Assembly: GCA_009829735.1 (NCBI GenBank)
Contig: CM020619.1
Span: forward strand, 34,078,283-34,142,282
Reading direction: 5' to 3'
DNA from: Pyropia yezoensis
Lineage: Eukaryota; Rhodophyta; Bangiophyceae; Bangiales; Bangiaceae
Length of the DNA stretch: 64,000 nucleotides
Below the pieces are notes generated by a model that worked only from the letters and a program-made list of their open reading frames with translations, was not told the DNA's origin and made no database searches. The translations under genes were made by a program, and so were the position numbers. Shown here piece after piece: positions 26,059-36,062 of this stretch. The number at the start of each line of letters is the position of its first letter. The stretch's first letter is position 1.

Positions 26059-28965
26059 ATGGGCGTGGATAGTGTGGGCGGAACCGACGCGGAGCCGCTC
26101 CCGATGTACGCGGAGCAGCCCGAGGATCCGACGTTGGCAACCTACTGGACGCAAACCATCGAGTTGATGAACCATATTGATGCCATGTCCCAGATCGTCG
26201 AGGAGGCGGGCGACGGCATCAGCATCTCGCGCTTCCACAGCAAGGTTGCTGCTTTGAAGGGGGTCGCCACCGTCGCCGTCGACGGCATGCATGACGAGAC
26301 GGCGTCCGTCCTGAGCCACTGCTCGAGCTTTCCCTCTTGCGCCGTGCCGGCCCTGAAGCTGGTGGTGCTGTGGAAGCGCACCTTCCGGAAGAAAATCCAA
26401 GGCTTGATGCGGCTCGTGTCGGCGACTGTGCGACTCAACTGGCGGGAGTTGTCCCCGGCCGAGAGCGAGCTCCTTGCCCTCACTGAGTCGCTCATGGTAC
26501 AGGTGACCGGTCTGCTGGCCGTCTATTCCGCCTCCCTGTTGTCTTTTGAAGAGCAATTGCGGCAGCTGTTTGCGGGGGACTACCCAGTTGCGGCGATGCT
26601 GAACGATCATGGGGCGCTCCTCTCGGCGGGTCGGCAACGCTCTGCGAGCAGTGTGCTAGCGACGTTCCCGGTGAGGGAGGAGGACCTGGCTATCCCACGC
26701 GACGTCGAGGTGGTTCAGACCTGTGCGCACCTGTCAATGCTGAGGCGGCCGAGAGGCACCCGAGCTGCCTGGTACCTGGTGTCTTCACCGGGCATGGGTA
26801 AGACGCACTTCCTGGAGGACTTATCGGTGGTGTGGGGGGCTCTGAGCGACATCCGGTACGCCGAGGCTGCGGCTCGAGCCAATCTGGCCTCCTGGGAGAA
26901 CACCGTCTCGAACCTGAAGGGCACCCGCTTGTGCTTTGTGTCGTTCAACGGTGCATCCGTGTGGAGCGAGTGGGACCAGAAACTCGTGAATGACCTGGCT
27001 GCTCATCCAAAGAAGACCTTTCTCCCTCTCTACGTACGTTTGCTGTGGTGCCTGCGCTGTGCGGAGCGGGACTGGGACTGGTTCGTTGATGAAGTCCATG
27101 ATCTCCTGGCCGTGAACCCGAGTCTCGTCGACACTATCATCACCGAGGCTGTGCGCGCGCTTCGTGAGAAACCCACTATTGTGGCCATCGAGGAGCTAAA
27201 CAAGGTGACGCCGTTTCAAGTACCTTTTATCCAGACGAGTCCTGCAGAGCTGGAGTGCGGCCTGACCTCGACAGACACCACCAAGTCCCCCGTCTCGCCT
27301 CCGGCAACTGCTGATGCAACCCCCTCTGCCTCACTGTTGAACGTGTACCGCCATGAGGTTTGCACCTGGACAAGGCTCGAGGGCGTCACTGTGCTCCTGA
27401 CGGCGCCGTTTCCAGGGCTCGTGCTGGCGGAAGTGCGGAAGCTGATGTCCAAGGACCAGAGTGCCGCTCTCGACACCGAGGTTGCCGAGTTTTTGCGGAC
27501 AGCGCCGACGAGCTTGGATTTGCAAAACCTGATGCTCACGTCCTTGTCAAGCCGCCGGAAGGGCTCTCCCTATTTTCTTCTACCCGCTGCCAAGATTGGC
27601 TTCCTGGACGTGGACGAGATTGCGGACGTCTACTTCCTTCCCATCTTTCGGGACGCTTTTGTGATCCGGACGTCGCATGCGTGGCGGTCGTCGTTCCAGC
27701 AGCCCTCCAACCTGTCGGCTCGTGCCTTTGCCAGGCTGAGCGGTGGTCACCCGCGGAGCGCAGCTCTGTTGCTGCAGATGCTGCGTGAGGTCTCTGCGTC
27801 CTGCTCGGTGTGGTCGTCTGTCGTCAAACCTGCTGGCGTCCTCCTGTCGCAGAACCTGTCCCTGTCCAAGTTACTGTCTGACCTTTTGGTCGTGCCTGCC
27901 GTCCTTCTTGCAGCGTTGCACAACTGCACGCTCGACAGCGAGCAGCCGTTGGTCCTGGGCATCAACGTGCGGGGTTTGACGTTCAAGTCATGGGATGATG
28001 TTGTTTCGTACAACGTGCTGGTGGGTGCCGTCCGGGTATCTGACGACAGGTTTGAGAACCCGTGCATGCCCCCGCTCTTCCTCGTAGCGCTTATGGCTCA
28101 GTGGAAGTCTGCACCCTCCATTGAGGTCGATGCGACTGCTACCGAGTATCTGCGGTTGAAGGGTGTGTTTGATGCTTTATCCAAGATGCTTGACGCCGCT
28201 GACAATGGCGGAGCCGCTTCTCGGGTCTGGGAGCTCGTGTCCCTGTATGCAGATGTGGTCATAACACGTCTGCGCGCTGCCGCGCCAGCTTGGACAGCCT
28301 CGTCGCCGGGTGTGTCACTACCTCACGACTACCGGTCGATCACCCTAATGCAGCTGTACCCAGGGAGCACGGCCATCTACTCTGCTGGTGAGCGGCCTCT
28401 CCTAGACAAGGTTCTTCTCGACGCCGTGCCCGATGCCGTGATGGTCAATGATAGCGAGTCTACGAACACAGTCCTCGCGATCCTGGAGCGCGACGCTGTG
28501 GAGCTCGCATCTACCGTGTTTAAGTGCGCACCAGAGCATGCTGGCTTCGACTCGATCAAGTTTTTGCGTCGCAGCTGTGCTGCCGGCAAGGTGAGGAAGG
28601 AGGACCTCGTGGCTGTTTGCAAGTCGGCCAAGGTCACCGGAAATGCACGCTCCTACTTGAATCTGAATGGGCATGTGCGCAAGAGCCTGCAGCTGATGGA
28701 GAAGGTCTTTGGTAAGTGGTGGGACCAGTGGAAGGGGCGCGTTGTCCTGGTTGTGGAGTCCAACCACAAGATTGCCGGGAAGCCCACGCGCCGGCTGACC
28801 AAGGAGGAGGGCAACATGGTGATCGTCATTGGGGTGAACGAGCACCTGGCTGTCTATGGAAGGACGCTGGGCGGCTTGATGGGTGATGGGCCGTCGCTCT
28901 ACGATGCAAAAGTACTGCCTCGAAGGAGAGCTTCTGTAGCGCCCCGCGAAGTGCGCCGGCGGTGA
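26059..28965 (+). CDS. P-loop NTPase, Crinkler/RHS-like architecture, 968 aa
   Basis: Intact, intronless ORF; I take ATG 26059 (MGVDSVGGTD), although ATG 25747 is possible. Residues 1-230 form a helical region. The Walker A motif SSPGMGKTHF is at 242-251, preceded by a beta strand (AAWYLV). A Walker B-like strand IVAIEEL is near 375-381. GLVLAEVRKL, FRDAFVIRT and FARLSGGHPRSAALLLQML resemble the later ATPase and lid parts of the STAND-like NTPase shared by Crinkler effectors and trypanosome retrotransposon-hot-spot proteins. At the C-terminus GFDSIKFL (D831) and VVLVVESNHK (E900, K904) resemble the beta-strand pair of a restriction-endonuclease-like fold, but the spacing is not the canonical ExK. 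No secretion signal or LFLAK header is visible. Whether it acts as an effector, in transposon conflict or otherwise cannot be told. Confidence 0.6.
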   Translation: MGVDSVGGTDAEPLPMYAEQPEDPTLATYWTQTIELMNHIDAMSQIVEEAGDGISISRFHSKVAALKGVATVAVDGMHDETASVLSHCSSFPSCAVPALKLVVLWKRTFRKKIQGLMRLVSATVRLNWRELSPAESELLALTESLMVQVTGLLAVYSASLLSFEEQLRQLFAGDYPVAAMLNDHGALLSAGRQRSASSVLATFPVREEDLAIPRDVEVVQTCAHLSMLRRPRGTRAAWYLVSSPGMGKTHFLEDLSVVWGALSDIRYAEAAARANLASWENTVSNLKGTRLCFVSFNGASVWSEWDQKLVNDLAAHPKKTFLPLYVRLLWCLRCAERDWDWFVDEVHDLLAVNPSLVDTIITEAVRALREKPTIVAIEELNKVTPFQVPFIQTSPAELECGLTSTDTTKSPVSPPATADATPSASLLNVYRHEVCTWTRLEGVTVLLTAPFPGLVLAEVRKLMSKDQSAALDTEVAEFLRTAPTSLDLQNLMLTSLSSRRKGSPYFLLPAAKIGFLDVDEIADVYFLPIFRDAFVIRTSHAWRSSFQQPSNLSARAFARLSGGHPRSAALLLQMLREVSASCSVWSSVVKPAGVLLSQNLSLSKLLSDLLVVPAVLLAALHNCTLDSEQPLVLGINVRGLTFKSWDDVVSYNVLVGAVRVSDDRFENPCMPPLFLVALMAQWKSAPSIEVDATATEYLRLKGVFDALSKMLDAADNGGAASRVWELVSLYADVVITRLRAAAPAWTASSPGVSLPHDYRSITLMQLYPGSTAIYSAGERPLLDKVLLDAVPDAVMVNDSESTNTVLAILERDAVELASTVFKCAPEHAGFDSIKFLRRSCAAGKVRKEDLVAVCKSAKVTGNARSYLNLNGHVRKSLQLMEKVFGKWWDQWKGRVVLVVESNHKIAGKPTRRLTKEEGNMVIVIGVNEHLAVYGRTLGGLMGDGPSLYDAKVLPRRRASVAPREVRRR

Positions 28966-30238
28966 CGGTCGTGCGGTGGACTAGGAGGGAGAGAGCGCTG
29001 CTGTCGGCGGTGACTGTCACAGCCCGGGATCTTGCGGAACGGACGAGGGCGAGCGCGTAACGCGCGCACTTCGGCGCGGCCTGCTGACACTGGGCGGCAC
29101 GGGGGCGCGCGCACGGACGCGCGCGCCGCTGCCGCGGCGGCCGCGCACTGGCGCCTGGGGCGAGCCGGGCACACTTTTTGCGGCGGCGACGACCTGGAGG
29201 CGCGACGCGGCCACGACTACAAGGGCGCCGCGGGGAGCTGCCCGCCGCCGACCGCCTCTGTCGGCAGCGTTCATCTCTTCTCGCGCACCCACCCAACCCG
29301 CACTGTACGCACAAGCAGCCCGGCAACTCGAGGGTCAACACGCTCATCATCTTCTGCTTTTTACTACTTGCTTCCGCCTTCGCGGTGACACCGCAGGCGC
29401 CGCCAGCGAACCACGCCGCGCACTCTTCTTCAAGGACACATGAAGTCAATGAACGGCCGGAAGCCAACGTCGACCGCGTCAAGACCTGACGGCCGAGGAA
29501 GAGCGCACCTGAACTGCCCACGCGGTGATCATCTGTACCTGTATCTTACGTTTGTATGCTGAGTTCCGTATGATCGCCTTGCTGGTCAGTCGGCAGCCCT
29601 GGGGGGTGCCTTCCAAGCCTACTTTGGAACATAAAAAGTCACGTTACTGGCGTCTCTTCCCCTCTCTCCGCCTTCGTACAAGGGGAGGGGGCCGCGTATG
29701 CCAACAAGTCTCTATCTTTCATAGTCGGGCCCCAAAAAAGGAAAGATGCAATCAATAGGGGGGGGAGGAAGTCCCAGCCCGCCTCAAGAAAAAAAAAGCT
29801 CGTGCGTGGCGCACAACCCTTGTGACCTCATGGGAGGTGGGCGTGGCGGAAAAACAACGGACGTGCCGGAGGAGGCGGCTAAGGAGAAAGACGCGGCGAC
29901 GTCGCCTCTTATGGCGTTGGGCGGGTGGAAGGGGCGCGCGGACCCGCTGCGGTGTGGCGACCGCAGCGGCGACAGCGGGGCCGTCGGTGCCCAAGCCAGT
30001 GGCTGTGGGGTAGGCTTGGATATCAAGCGCCGGGGCGGCGACAGGCACCCACCCCCAGCCGCCCGCGCGTACTTGCCGCCAAAGATTGAGGTCCCCCCCC
30101 CCGCCAGAGCAGCGGCCACCTGCAGGGGAACGGCAACAATCCCCCGCCCCTCGTCCGCCTTGCCCCCCCACCCCCCCCCCCCCCCCCACCTCCTTGGCCC
30201 CTGCACCGCCTCACCCCCGCCCCCCCCCCCCGCCCGCC
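28966..30238. other. intergenic, GC-rich, no gene supported
   Basis: Minus-strand open frames here are Ala/Arg-rich and look like compositional artefacts. Long C tracts occur at about 30164-30187 and 30222-30232. A T-rich patch near 29340-29400 and a less GC-rich stretch at 29520-29750 could be untranslated sequence. Confidence 0.4.
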
Positions 30239-30794
30239 TCACTTCTCCGTCGACAGCAGGGCCTGCCACGCGGCCGCCAAATTGGGCCGCCGCAGCCGCC
30301 CCTGCGTCAGTACCTCCACCCCCCCCGGCAGGCGCATCCCCCGGCGGTCGACGAGCGCCCACCCGCCCGGGTTGGGGTGGGCGGCCACCACCCACCCCCG
30401 CCCACTGATCGGCCTGATGGCATACGCCGGCGCCCACGGGCAGAGGCCGCTGCACAGCTGTCCGATGACGATAATGACGGCGACGGCGCCGTGGGGGGCA
30501 ACCACCGCCGCGGCGAGGGCGTCCCACGCGGCCTCGCCGGCGGGGGAGATGGCCACCACCACCCCGCCACGGGGGGCGTCGCCCAGCCGTGACAGGGTGG
30601 GGGCGGTCGCCGCTGCGCCGCCGCCTGTGGCCGCCGCGACCGCCGCATGCGTCGCGGCGTCGCAGGGGAGGAGGCAGGCGACGCGGCCGGTGGCGGCAAT
30701 GCCCGCCGCCACTGCCGCCGCCACCGCGACTGACGCGGCGGCGGCGGCGCGGGCGCTGGCCGCCGACCCGTCGCCCGACGCGTTGAGACCCCCG
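30239..30794 (-). pseudogene. DUF1995-like domain fragment (LPA3-type plastid protein)
   Basis: About 184 codons ending at a stop at 30239. The segments VVVAISPAGEAAWDALAAAV, AVAVIIVIGQL, APAYAIRPISGRGWVVAAHP and PGGWALVDRRGMRLPGGVEV follow the order and pattern of DUF1995 proteins (strand, helix, nucleotide-like strand, then Y.lRP...G...r.yPgpW.l). In plants and algae these include LPA3, needed for photosystem II assembly in the plastid. No ATG-led start or transit peptide is evident; the upstream frame becomes Arg/Pro-rich, so the 5' part is lost or in another exon. Confidence 0.45.
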
Positions 30795-31310
30795 GGGCGG
30801 GGACGCTCAACTCGAGGAGCGGGGAGGTGGCGGCGGCGGCGGCCACCAGCAGGTGCACCACGGACGCGGTGGCGGCGGCGTGGAGGGCCGAAAAAGTGGG
30901 TGGGATAAGGCTTGGGGTGGAGGAGGGCGCCTGCATGGACCATGCAAGGGAGTGGGGGGGAGGCAAACGTCGCCGCGCGACGGAGCGAAGGGGGCGGCGG
31001 CCGCCGCAGGGGGTGAAGCGGGGAGGACAACCGAGCAGGGGGCGCCCAAGAGGGGGGGGGAGCGCGAACGTCATGGCCGGCAGCGTTGGGGGGGGCAGTG
31101 CGAAAAGCGCGTACGCGCAGCGGGCACTGCCCGGACCGAGTCGAGGAGGAGTGTGCATGAAGGGAAAGCGTCGACGGGAGACGGCGGACCATAGAGCCTA
31201 CAGCTGCACGACCAGCGCTCTGGACCAGACCGCGTTGCCAAGGAGCGAGATCGTGGGAGATACACACAAATTTGTTGTATTTGTTGTGTGCAGTATTGCT
31301 TAGGGTGCAC
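30795..31310. other. intergenic, no gene supported
   Basis: GC-rich mixed sequence upstream of the DUF1995-like fragment. Short G runs are present. It ends at the MITE. Confidence 0.35.
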
Positions 31311-31635
31311 CTAGTGTCTATTCTACCGCAAAAAATGCCCAAATGATGCTGTCCCGTGGCTCAAATGATGCTGTTTCCAAAACCCTGTTCCTGACCCCTT
31401 GGAAGGCCCCCCCCCCCATCCCTGTCACCTCCTCGCGCCCTTCCCAGACACACATTTCCTCCCGAACTGGTGCCGTCTCCGCGTCCCTCCCCCCAGGGCA
31501 AAGAGACTGCACTGAGTCCATTTCTGTTGTGAAAAATGACAGGGGACCACGGGAAGGTCAAATAAACAGGACCTCGGAAACAGCATCATTTGAGCAAAAA
31601 AGCATCAAAGATGCTGCCGGTAGAATAGACACTAG
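31311..31635. mobile_element. MITE with 18-bp perfect terminal inverted repeats
   Basis: CTAGTGTCTATTCTACCG at 31311-31328 is exactly complementary to 31618-31635. A second perfect 20-bp inverted pair lies inside, at 31360-31379 and 31576-31595. The ends read C-TA-GTGTC, compatible with a TA target duplication of the Tc1/mariner type or a CTAG duplication. No protein is encoded. A non-autonomous DNA transposon of about 325 bp. Confidence 0.85.
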
Positions 31636-32339
31636 CAACGTCAGGAACATCCTGAATATCTACACGTTGCACCGAATGTACACGCTGCATCAAATATAAC
31701 ACAAATGGTCCACAATGTGGCATTTGTGATTTGTACGGCACTGTCGACAACGTCAAGCTGCCCAACGGCCGCTTATATATGCTAAATCTGAGACACAAAT
31801 AGAGATAACTTCTTCTTAATATTCAGTATGAGAATGGTCTTGGTCGGGCCTAGGACCCATTCTCTGCGAGAATGGGGGCCGAGGCGAACCAAGACCATTC
31901 TGGTGACACCCGTCAAATTGAAATCGGCGCGTCTCCAGCCAATGAAGGGCCAGAAACGTGGTTCAGCACGAGCGCATCAAAACTCTGACGATCGAAGACG
32001 ATCGCGATCAATATTTCGAGAATTTCGATGATTTCATAGAGGAAAAGAACGACGGCACGTAAAAACGCTGTGTGGTGACCGCGGCCCGAGATCAGGCCGC
32101 CAAAACCCGCCGGCACTGGACAGCGTGATACCCCCTTTTCCAGTCCCGCGTTAGGGGCATTGTGGGGACCGGGCCCTGTTGCGTCCGTTCCAATGGGGGG
32201 GGGGTACCGAATTGGGCGGTTCAGAGGCGTCGGGGCCGCGCGCATGCATGCGCGAAGTCTCCGGCACGGCCAGCACCATCGTGCTCTCCACCGTCGCTGT
32301 CCACCGTCGTCGCTGTGGCAAGACGGGGCCCCGGGTTCA
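31636..32339. other. AT-richer spacer with a foldback at 31831-31901
   Basis: The foldback pairs AGAATGGTCTTGGT (31831-31844) with 31888-31901 and, inside, CCCATTCTC (31856-31864) with 31868-31876. No gene. The E1 retroelement fragment starts to be recognisable at about 32340. Confidence 0.6.
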
Positions 32340-33377
32340 TCCGCGAGCAGGGCTACAGCATTCGTGAACGTGAGCTACTCGCCGTCGTTTAAGCCATCAG
32401 TCAGTGGCGCTGTTATTTGTACGGCCGAATTTTCGAGATACACACCGACCACGAGTCCATCAGGTATCTAAGAACGCAAGAAAAGCTCAAGGACCGCCAA
32501 ATCAAATGGCTGGAGCTCCTGGACCAGTTTCAATTCAATATTGTTCCCATCCAGGGCACATCCAACCCCGTAGCTGATGCCTTATCAAGGCAACCACAAG
32601 ACGCCCCAGATAAGCACGCTTCAAATCAAGATCTCCTCAGTCGCGTGCTGACCAAAACCATCGAAGAACTCCCCAAGAACATTGAAATCAACAACCTCAT
32701 GACCATCAGCCACAGTGATCAAAACCTTGCCACCCTAGCTCAAGAGTACGACACGGACCCTGAGTTTTCCGCCCTGTTCAAAGACCCGGTATCTCCCTAC
32801 CTGTTACACATGAGGTTGTTGAAAAGAGGTGACCGTACGTGTATCCCTGTCGGTACTCTAGGGCATGGGTTACTCCATGACTACCACGATATCCTTAGTC
32901 AAGGGCACATGGGAGTCAAGAAACCCACCATAGCCATCGTCTCCAAGTACTACTGGAAGACAATGCGGAAGGACATCCAAAGCTACATACAGTCATGTGA
33001 TTTGTGCCTGCGAAACAAGGCTAGCCCCCATCCACCTCTGGGTCACCTCAAGCCATGAGAACCACCGAACCAACGATGGGCAAGTGTCGCTATGGACTTT
33101 ATCACCCCCCTAACATCGACATCAAGATGTCACAACGGTATCTACTTCGTTTTTGACCGACTTTCCAAGATGACTCGCCTTGCCCCAATGAAGCCCGACT
33201 GCACTGCCCCAGTCGTCGCGCAGCTCTACCATGACCATGTCTACCGTCATCACGGACTACCATCTCACGTCGTCTGTGACCGAGATCGCATTTTCTTTTT
33301 CAAGTTCTGGCAGTCATTGACAAGCATCCTCAAGGTGAAAATCAAGGCCTCGTCGGCCTACCACCCTCAGACTGATA
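32340..33377 (+). pseudogene. Ty3/gypsy fragment E1: RNase H end to integrase core
   Basis: One frame with two nonsense codons (TAA near 32391, TGA 33056-33058). RNase H end: YSIRERELLAVV, then HTDHESIRYLRTQ and ADALSRQ. Integrase zinc region: GHMGVKKPTIAIVSKYYW ... SCDLCLRNK. Core: MDFITPLTS with the first Asp, VVCDRDRIF with the second. It stops abruptly at YHPQTD, just before the catalytic Glu, where unrelated (AC)-rich sequence begins. It belongs to the same subfamily as E2. Confidence 0.88.
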
Positions 33378-34155
33378 GTCTGTACGGCCCGCGGAGCACG
33401 CGCACACTCGCACGCACACCACCAGCGCACGCACACACACGTACGCACGCACGCCGTACGGCCCTGCGCCCACACCACTCCACACACACACGGAACGGCG
33501 GTCGCGTACTTGTGAGCGGAGGGGAGTCTAAGGAAGGAGGAGTGTGTGAGTAGGTGAGGGGTCCTGGGAAGGAGAAGGGTGTGGAATGGTGGAAAGCCCG
33601 GAAAAGGGAAGAGCACTAGGGCTGTGCAGGGGGGTGAGCGCGATGACGGTGACAAGGGTTCAAGGGTACAGTCGATGGTTCTCTTGGGTCGATGGTTCTC
33701 TGTTCTTCCCCCGGGTCTCTCCCTCGGCCCTCGGTCTCTCCGTATATGTACCCTCAGGGGGTCTCTCAAAACGCCCTCCGCGTAGTCCCTCAGAAGGTCA
33801 GGCACCAGTTGTCTCTGATTCGCACATGGGCGGTCGCCCCCCTCTCACAGACTGCGTAGAAAGGGGGTCAACAGCCAATTCAGGGCGCGGCGTTGGCGTG
33901 GGCTCTGGGCGTGGCCGTGGAACGCCCTGGAAGCATTGATGTCCATGATGTCGGCCTCTGGTTAGTCAGGATGGACGTCTTGGATGGAGGCCCGGAGAGG
34001 GCTCCGGATGGCAGTCCGGATGGATGCTTCTATGTTCGGTGTCAAGCCGCCTCGGCGTATTGACACCGTCATGCCATGTTGTCGTGTCCTCGTTGATTCA
34101 CGGTCAGCAGGTAACAATGCTCCGTCAGCATCTGGAAGATTCACTGTCATTCAGG
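33378..34155. other. non-coding spacer with (AC)n-like tract
   Basis: 33395-33490 is rich in CACACG/CGCACAC repeats and starts right at the E1 break. The remainder holds no gene I can support. Confidence 0.45.
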
Positions 34156-34224
34156 TAGCACATGGAATCGAACCTCGGATATTTCGAATCTGAACGTGGC
34201 GCCTGTTCCACTCGGCCACGTGCC
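34156..34224 (-). tRNA. tRNA-like gene or tRNA-Leu-derived SINE head
   Basis: On the minus strand: acceptor half GGCACGT pairs with ATGTGCT (two G.T pairs). Box A, TGGCCGAGTGG, is at 34208-34218 and box B, GGTTCGATTCC, at 34164-34174, both matching the Pol III consensus. A TTCAGAT anticodon-loop-like element suggests descent from tRNA-Leu(CAG). The anticodon stem is poor, the long variable arm of a leucine tRNA is absent and the total is only 69 nt, so a functional tRNA is unlikely. It lies about 95 bp beyond the putative 3' LTR start of E2. Confidence 0.5.
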
Positions 34225-34330
34225 AATCTTGACAACTGTAAATTAGGAGGCAATTTTAATCCCCCGGATTGTTCCGGCGAATCGCCAGAGAAATGGTATG
34301 TAAGAATTTAGTCCTTACACCTCCGCCCCC

Positions 34331-35577
34331 TTAAGCCCGTCCAGGGGAGTGAAAGGCTGCCAGGAGCTCTGGAGCGTCGATGTCCTTTTCGAAAACCCAG
34401 GAGTTATCGGTGTCGTGGTACCCTTTCCACTTCACCAAGTACTGCGAGCGTCCGCGACGCGTGCGATGTTGAAGCACGCTTTCTACTTCGTACGCCTCGG
34501 AGCCGTCGTCCAGGGTGATCGGAGGAGGTGGGTTCGGAGATCAACCAAATCGTGTGTCGGCATGGAACGGCTTCAGCAGGCTAGCGTGGGACGCATTGTG
34601 AACCTTGCGGTCAAGCACCGCTTGAGGATGATCCAGACGGAACGTGAAAGGTGTACCAGCTTCGATGACCTTGTACGGGCCAGAGTACTTGGGCCTCAGC
34701 TTTCGGGCCCCTTGGAAAGATTCCGGCAAGAGGTTCTTGGTGCTCAGCATGACGAGGTCTGGCCTACAGACATGTTGCAGTCCCTTCTGGACTTGTTGGC
34801 GTCTTCTGCTCGATAAACGTTGGCCTTGCGGATTGTATCGGCGGCGGTCTTGTGTGAGGTTCTAAGATCAGACAGCCATTCGGCCAGTGCTGGGACCTTA
34901 TCGTTCGGGCTTCTCAGAATGCCGAATGGTACAATCTTGGGTTCATAGCCATTTGTCAAGTAGAACGGGGAGTAAGTCGTTACCGAGTTGATCGAGTGGT
35001 TGTAGGCGACTTCTGCATTTGTCAAGTACTTGTCCCATTTACTTTGGTCGTGATTCTCGTAGCACTCCAGGGTCTCTTCAATTTTCTTGTTCATTACTTC
35101 GGTTTGTCGGTCCGTCTGCGGATGATACGCTGAAGATGGTCGAATCTTGACGTTAATCTTGTCCAATAATCCGCGCCAAAACTGGGACATGAAGATGCGA
35201 TCTTGATCACAGATGATGTCTTCTGGGTGTCGAAAGTTGCGGTAGACATGGTCGTGGAATAGTTGTGCGACACGTTTGGCGCTTGTCTCGGGTTCTGTGG
35301 GTGCCAGACGGATCATTTTGGAAAGATGGTCCACGATGACTAGTAGACCGTTGTGGCCGCGAGCTGTCAATGGAAGAGGCGTGATGGAGTCCATGGAGAT
35401 ACTCTGCCAGGGTCGGCTCGGCGGCTCTTGGGGTTGCAAAAGGCCCAGCGGAGCTTGGGTAGAGCTCTTAAAGCGTTGGCAGGAATCACAACTTTGTATG
35501 TAGTCTTTGATATCTTGTCGTACTGATTTCCAGTAGAACTTGGCGACGATGTCTTTGGTTGCTTTACGTAAGCCCAT
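34331..35577 (-). pseudogene. E2 integrase and chromodomain
   Basis: Zinc region ...IQSCDSCQRFK, core with Asp in MDSITPLPLTARGHNG, Asp in IICDQDRIFM and Glu in YHPQTDRQTEVMNKKIEE, so the triad is still readable. Then, after a frameshift near 34750, the post-integrase part (LRPKYSGPYKVIEAGTPF, ASLLKPFHADTR). Translating 34530-34345 gives a chromodomain: AYEVESVLQHR, QYLVKWKGYHDTDNSW, ending shortly before the polypurine tract. Confidence 0.85.
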
Positions 35578-36062
35578 GTGGCCTTTGCCAGGGATTTCAC
35601 GGTATTCGTGAAGAATTGCATCTCAAAATTGGCTTTTTGGGATGCACACTTGGTTGTGTCTTTTGAGAAAGCAGCCGTCTTTTTCGAAGGGTGTCTTGGG
35701 GTTCTTGAGGATTTCAGAAAACTCTGGATCGCTGGCATAAGCAGCTAGGTGACTTTCTTGATCATTGTTGTTCAAATTTAGGTTAGAGACGTCGTTGATT
35801 GACTGCCGGTTCTTGTTCTCAGGTTCACGTGGATAATGAGGCTTCAGTTGTATCTTGGGAAATTGCGAACGTGCCATTGTGGCGCCGTCGGTCTTGGGTA
35901 CTTCTTTGGCATTCGATGGTGCGAGCAAACCACCGTCCTGCCCGCCTATGGTAGAATCTTGTGTGTCTTGGGTCCCTGCACGATATCCAGCAGACCGATT
36001 TGATCCGGCCGCTTTCTGCTTCGGCTTTTTAGAATTCTTCGGGTTCTTAGGATTCTTGGGTA

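Noticed and set aside
28826-29521. 231-codon minus-strand ORF after the NTPase gene
   Set aside because: Overlaps the NTPase C-terminus, is Arg/Ala-rich and has no recognisable feature.
29746-30592. Pro-rich plus-strand ORFs
   Set aside because: Created by C homopolymers and antisense to the better supported DUF1995-like frame.
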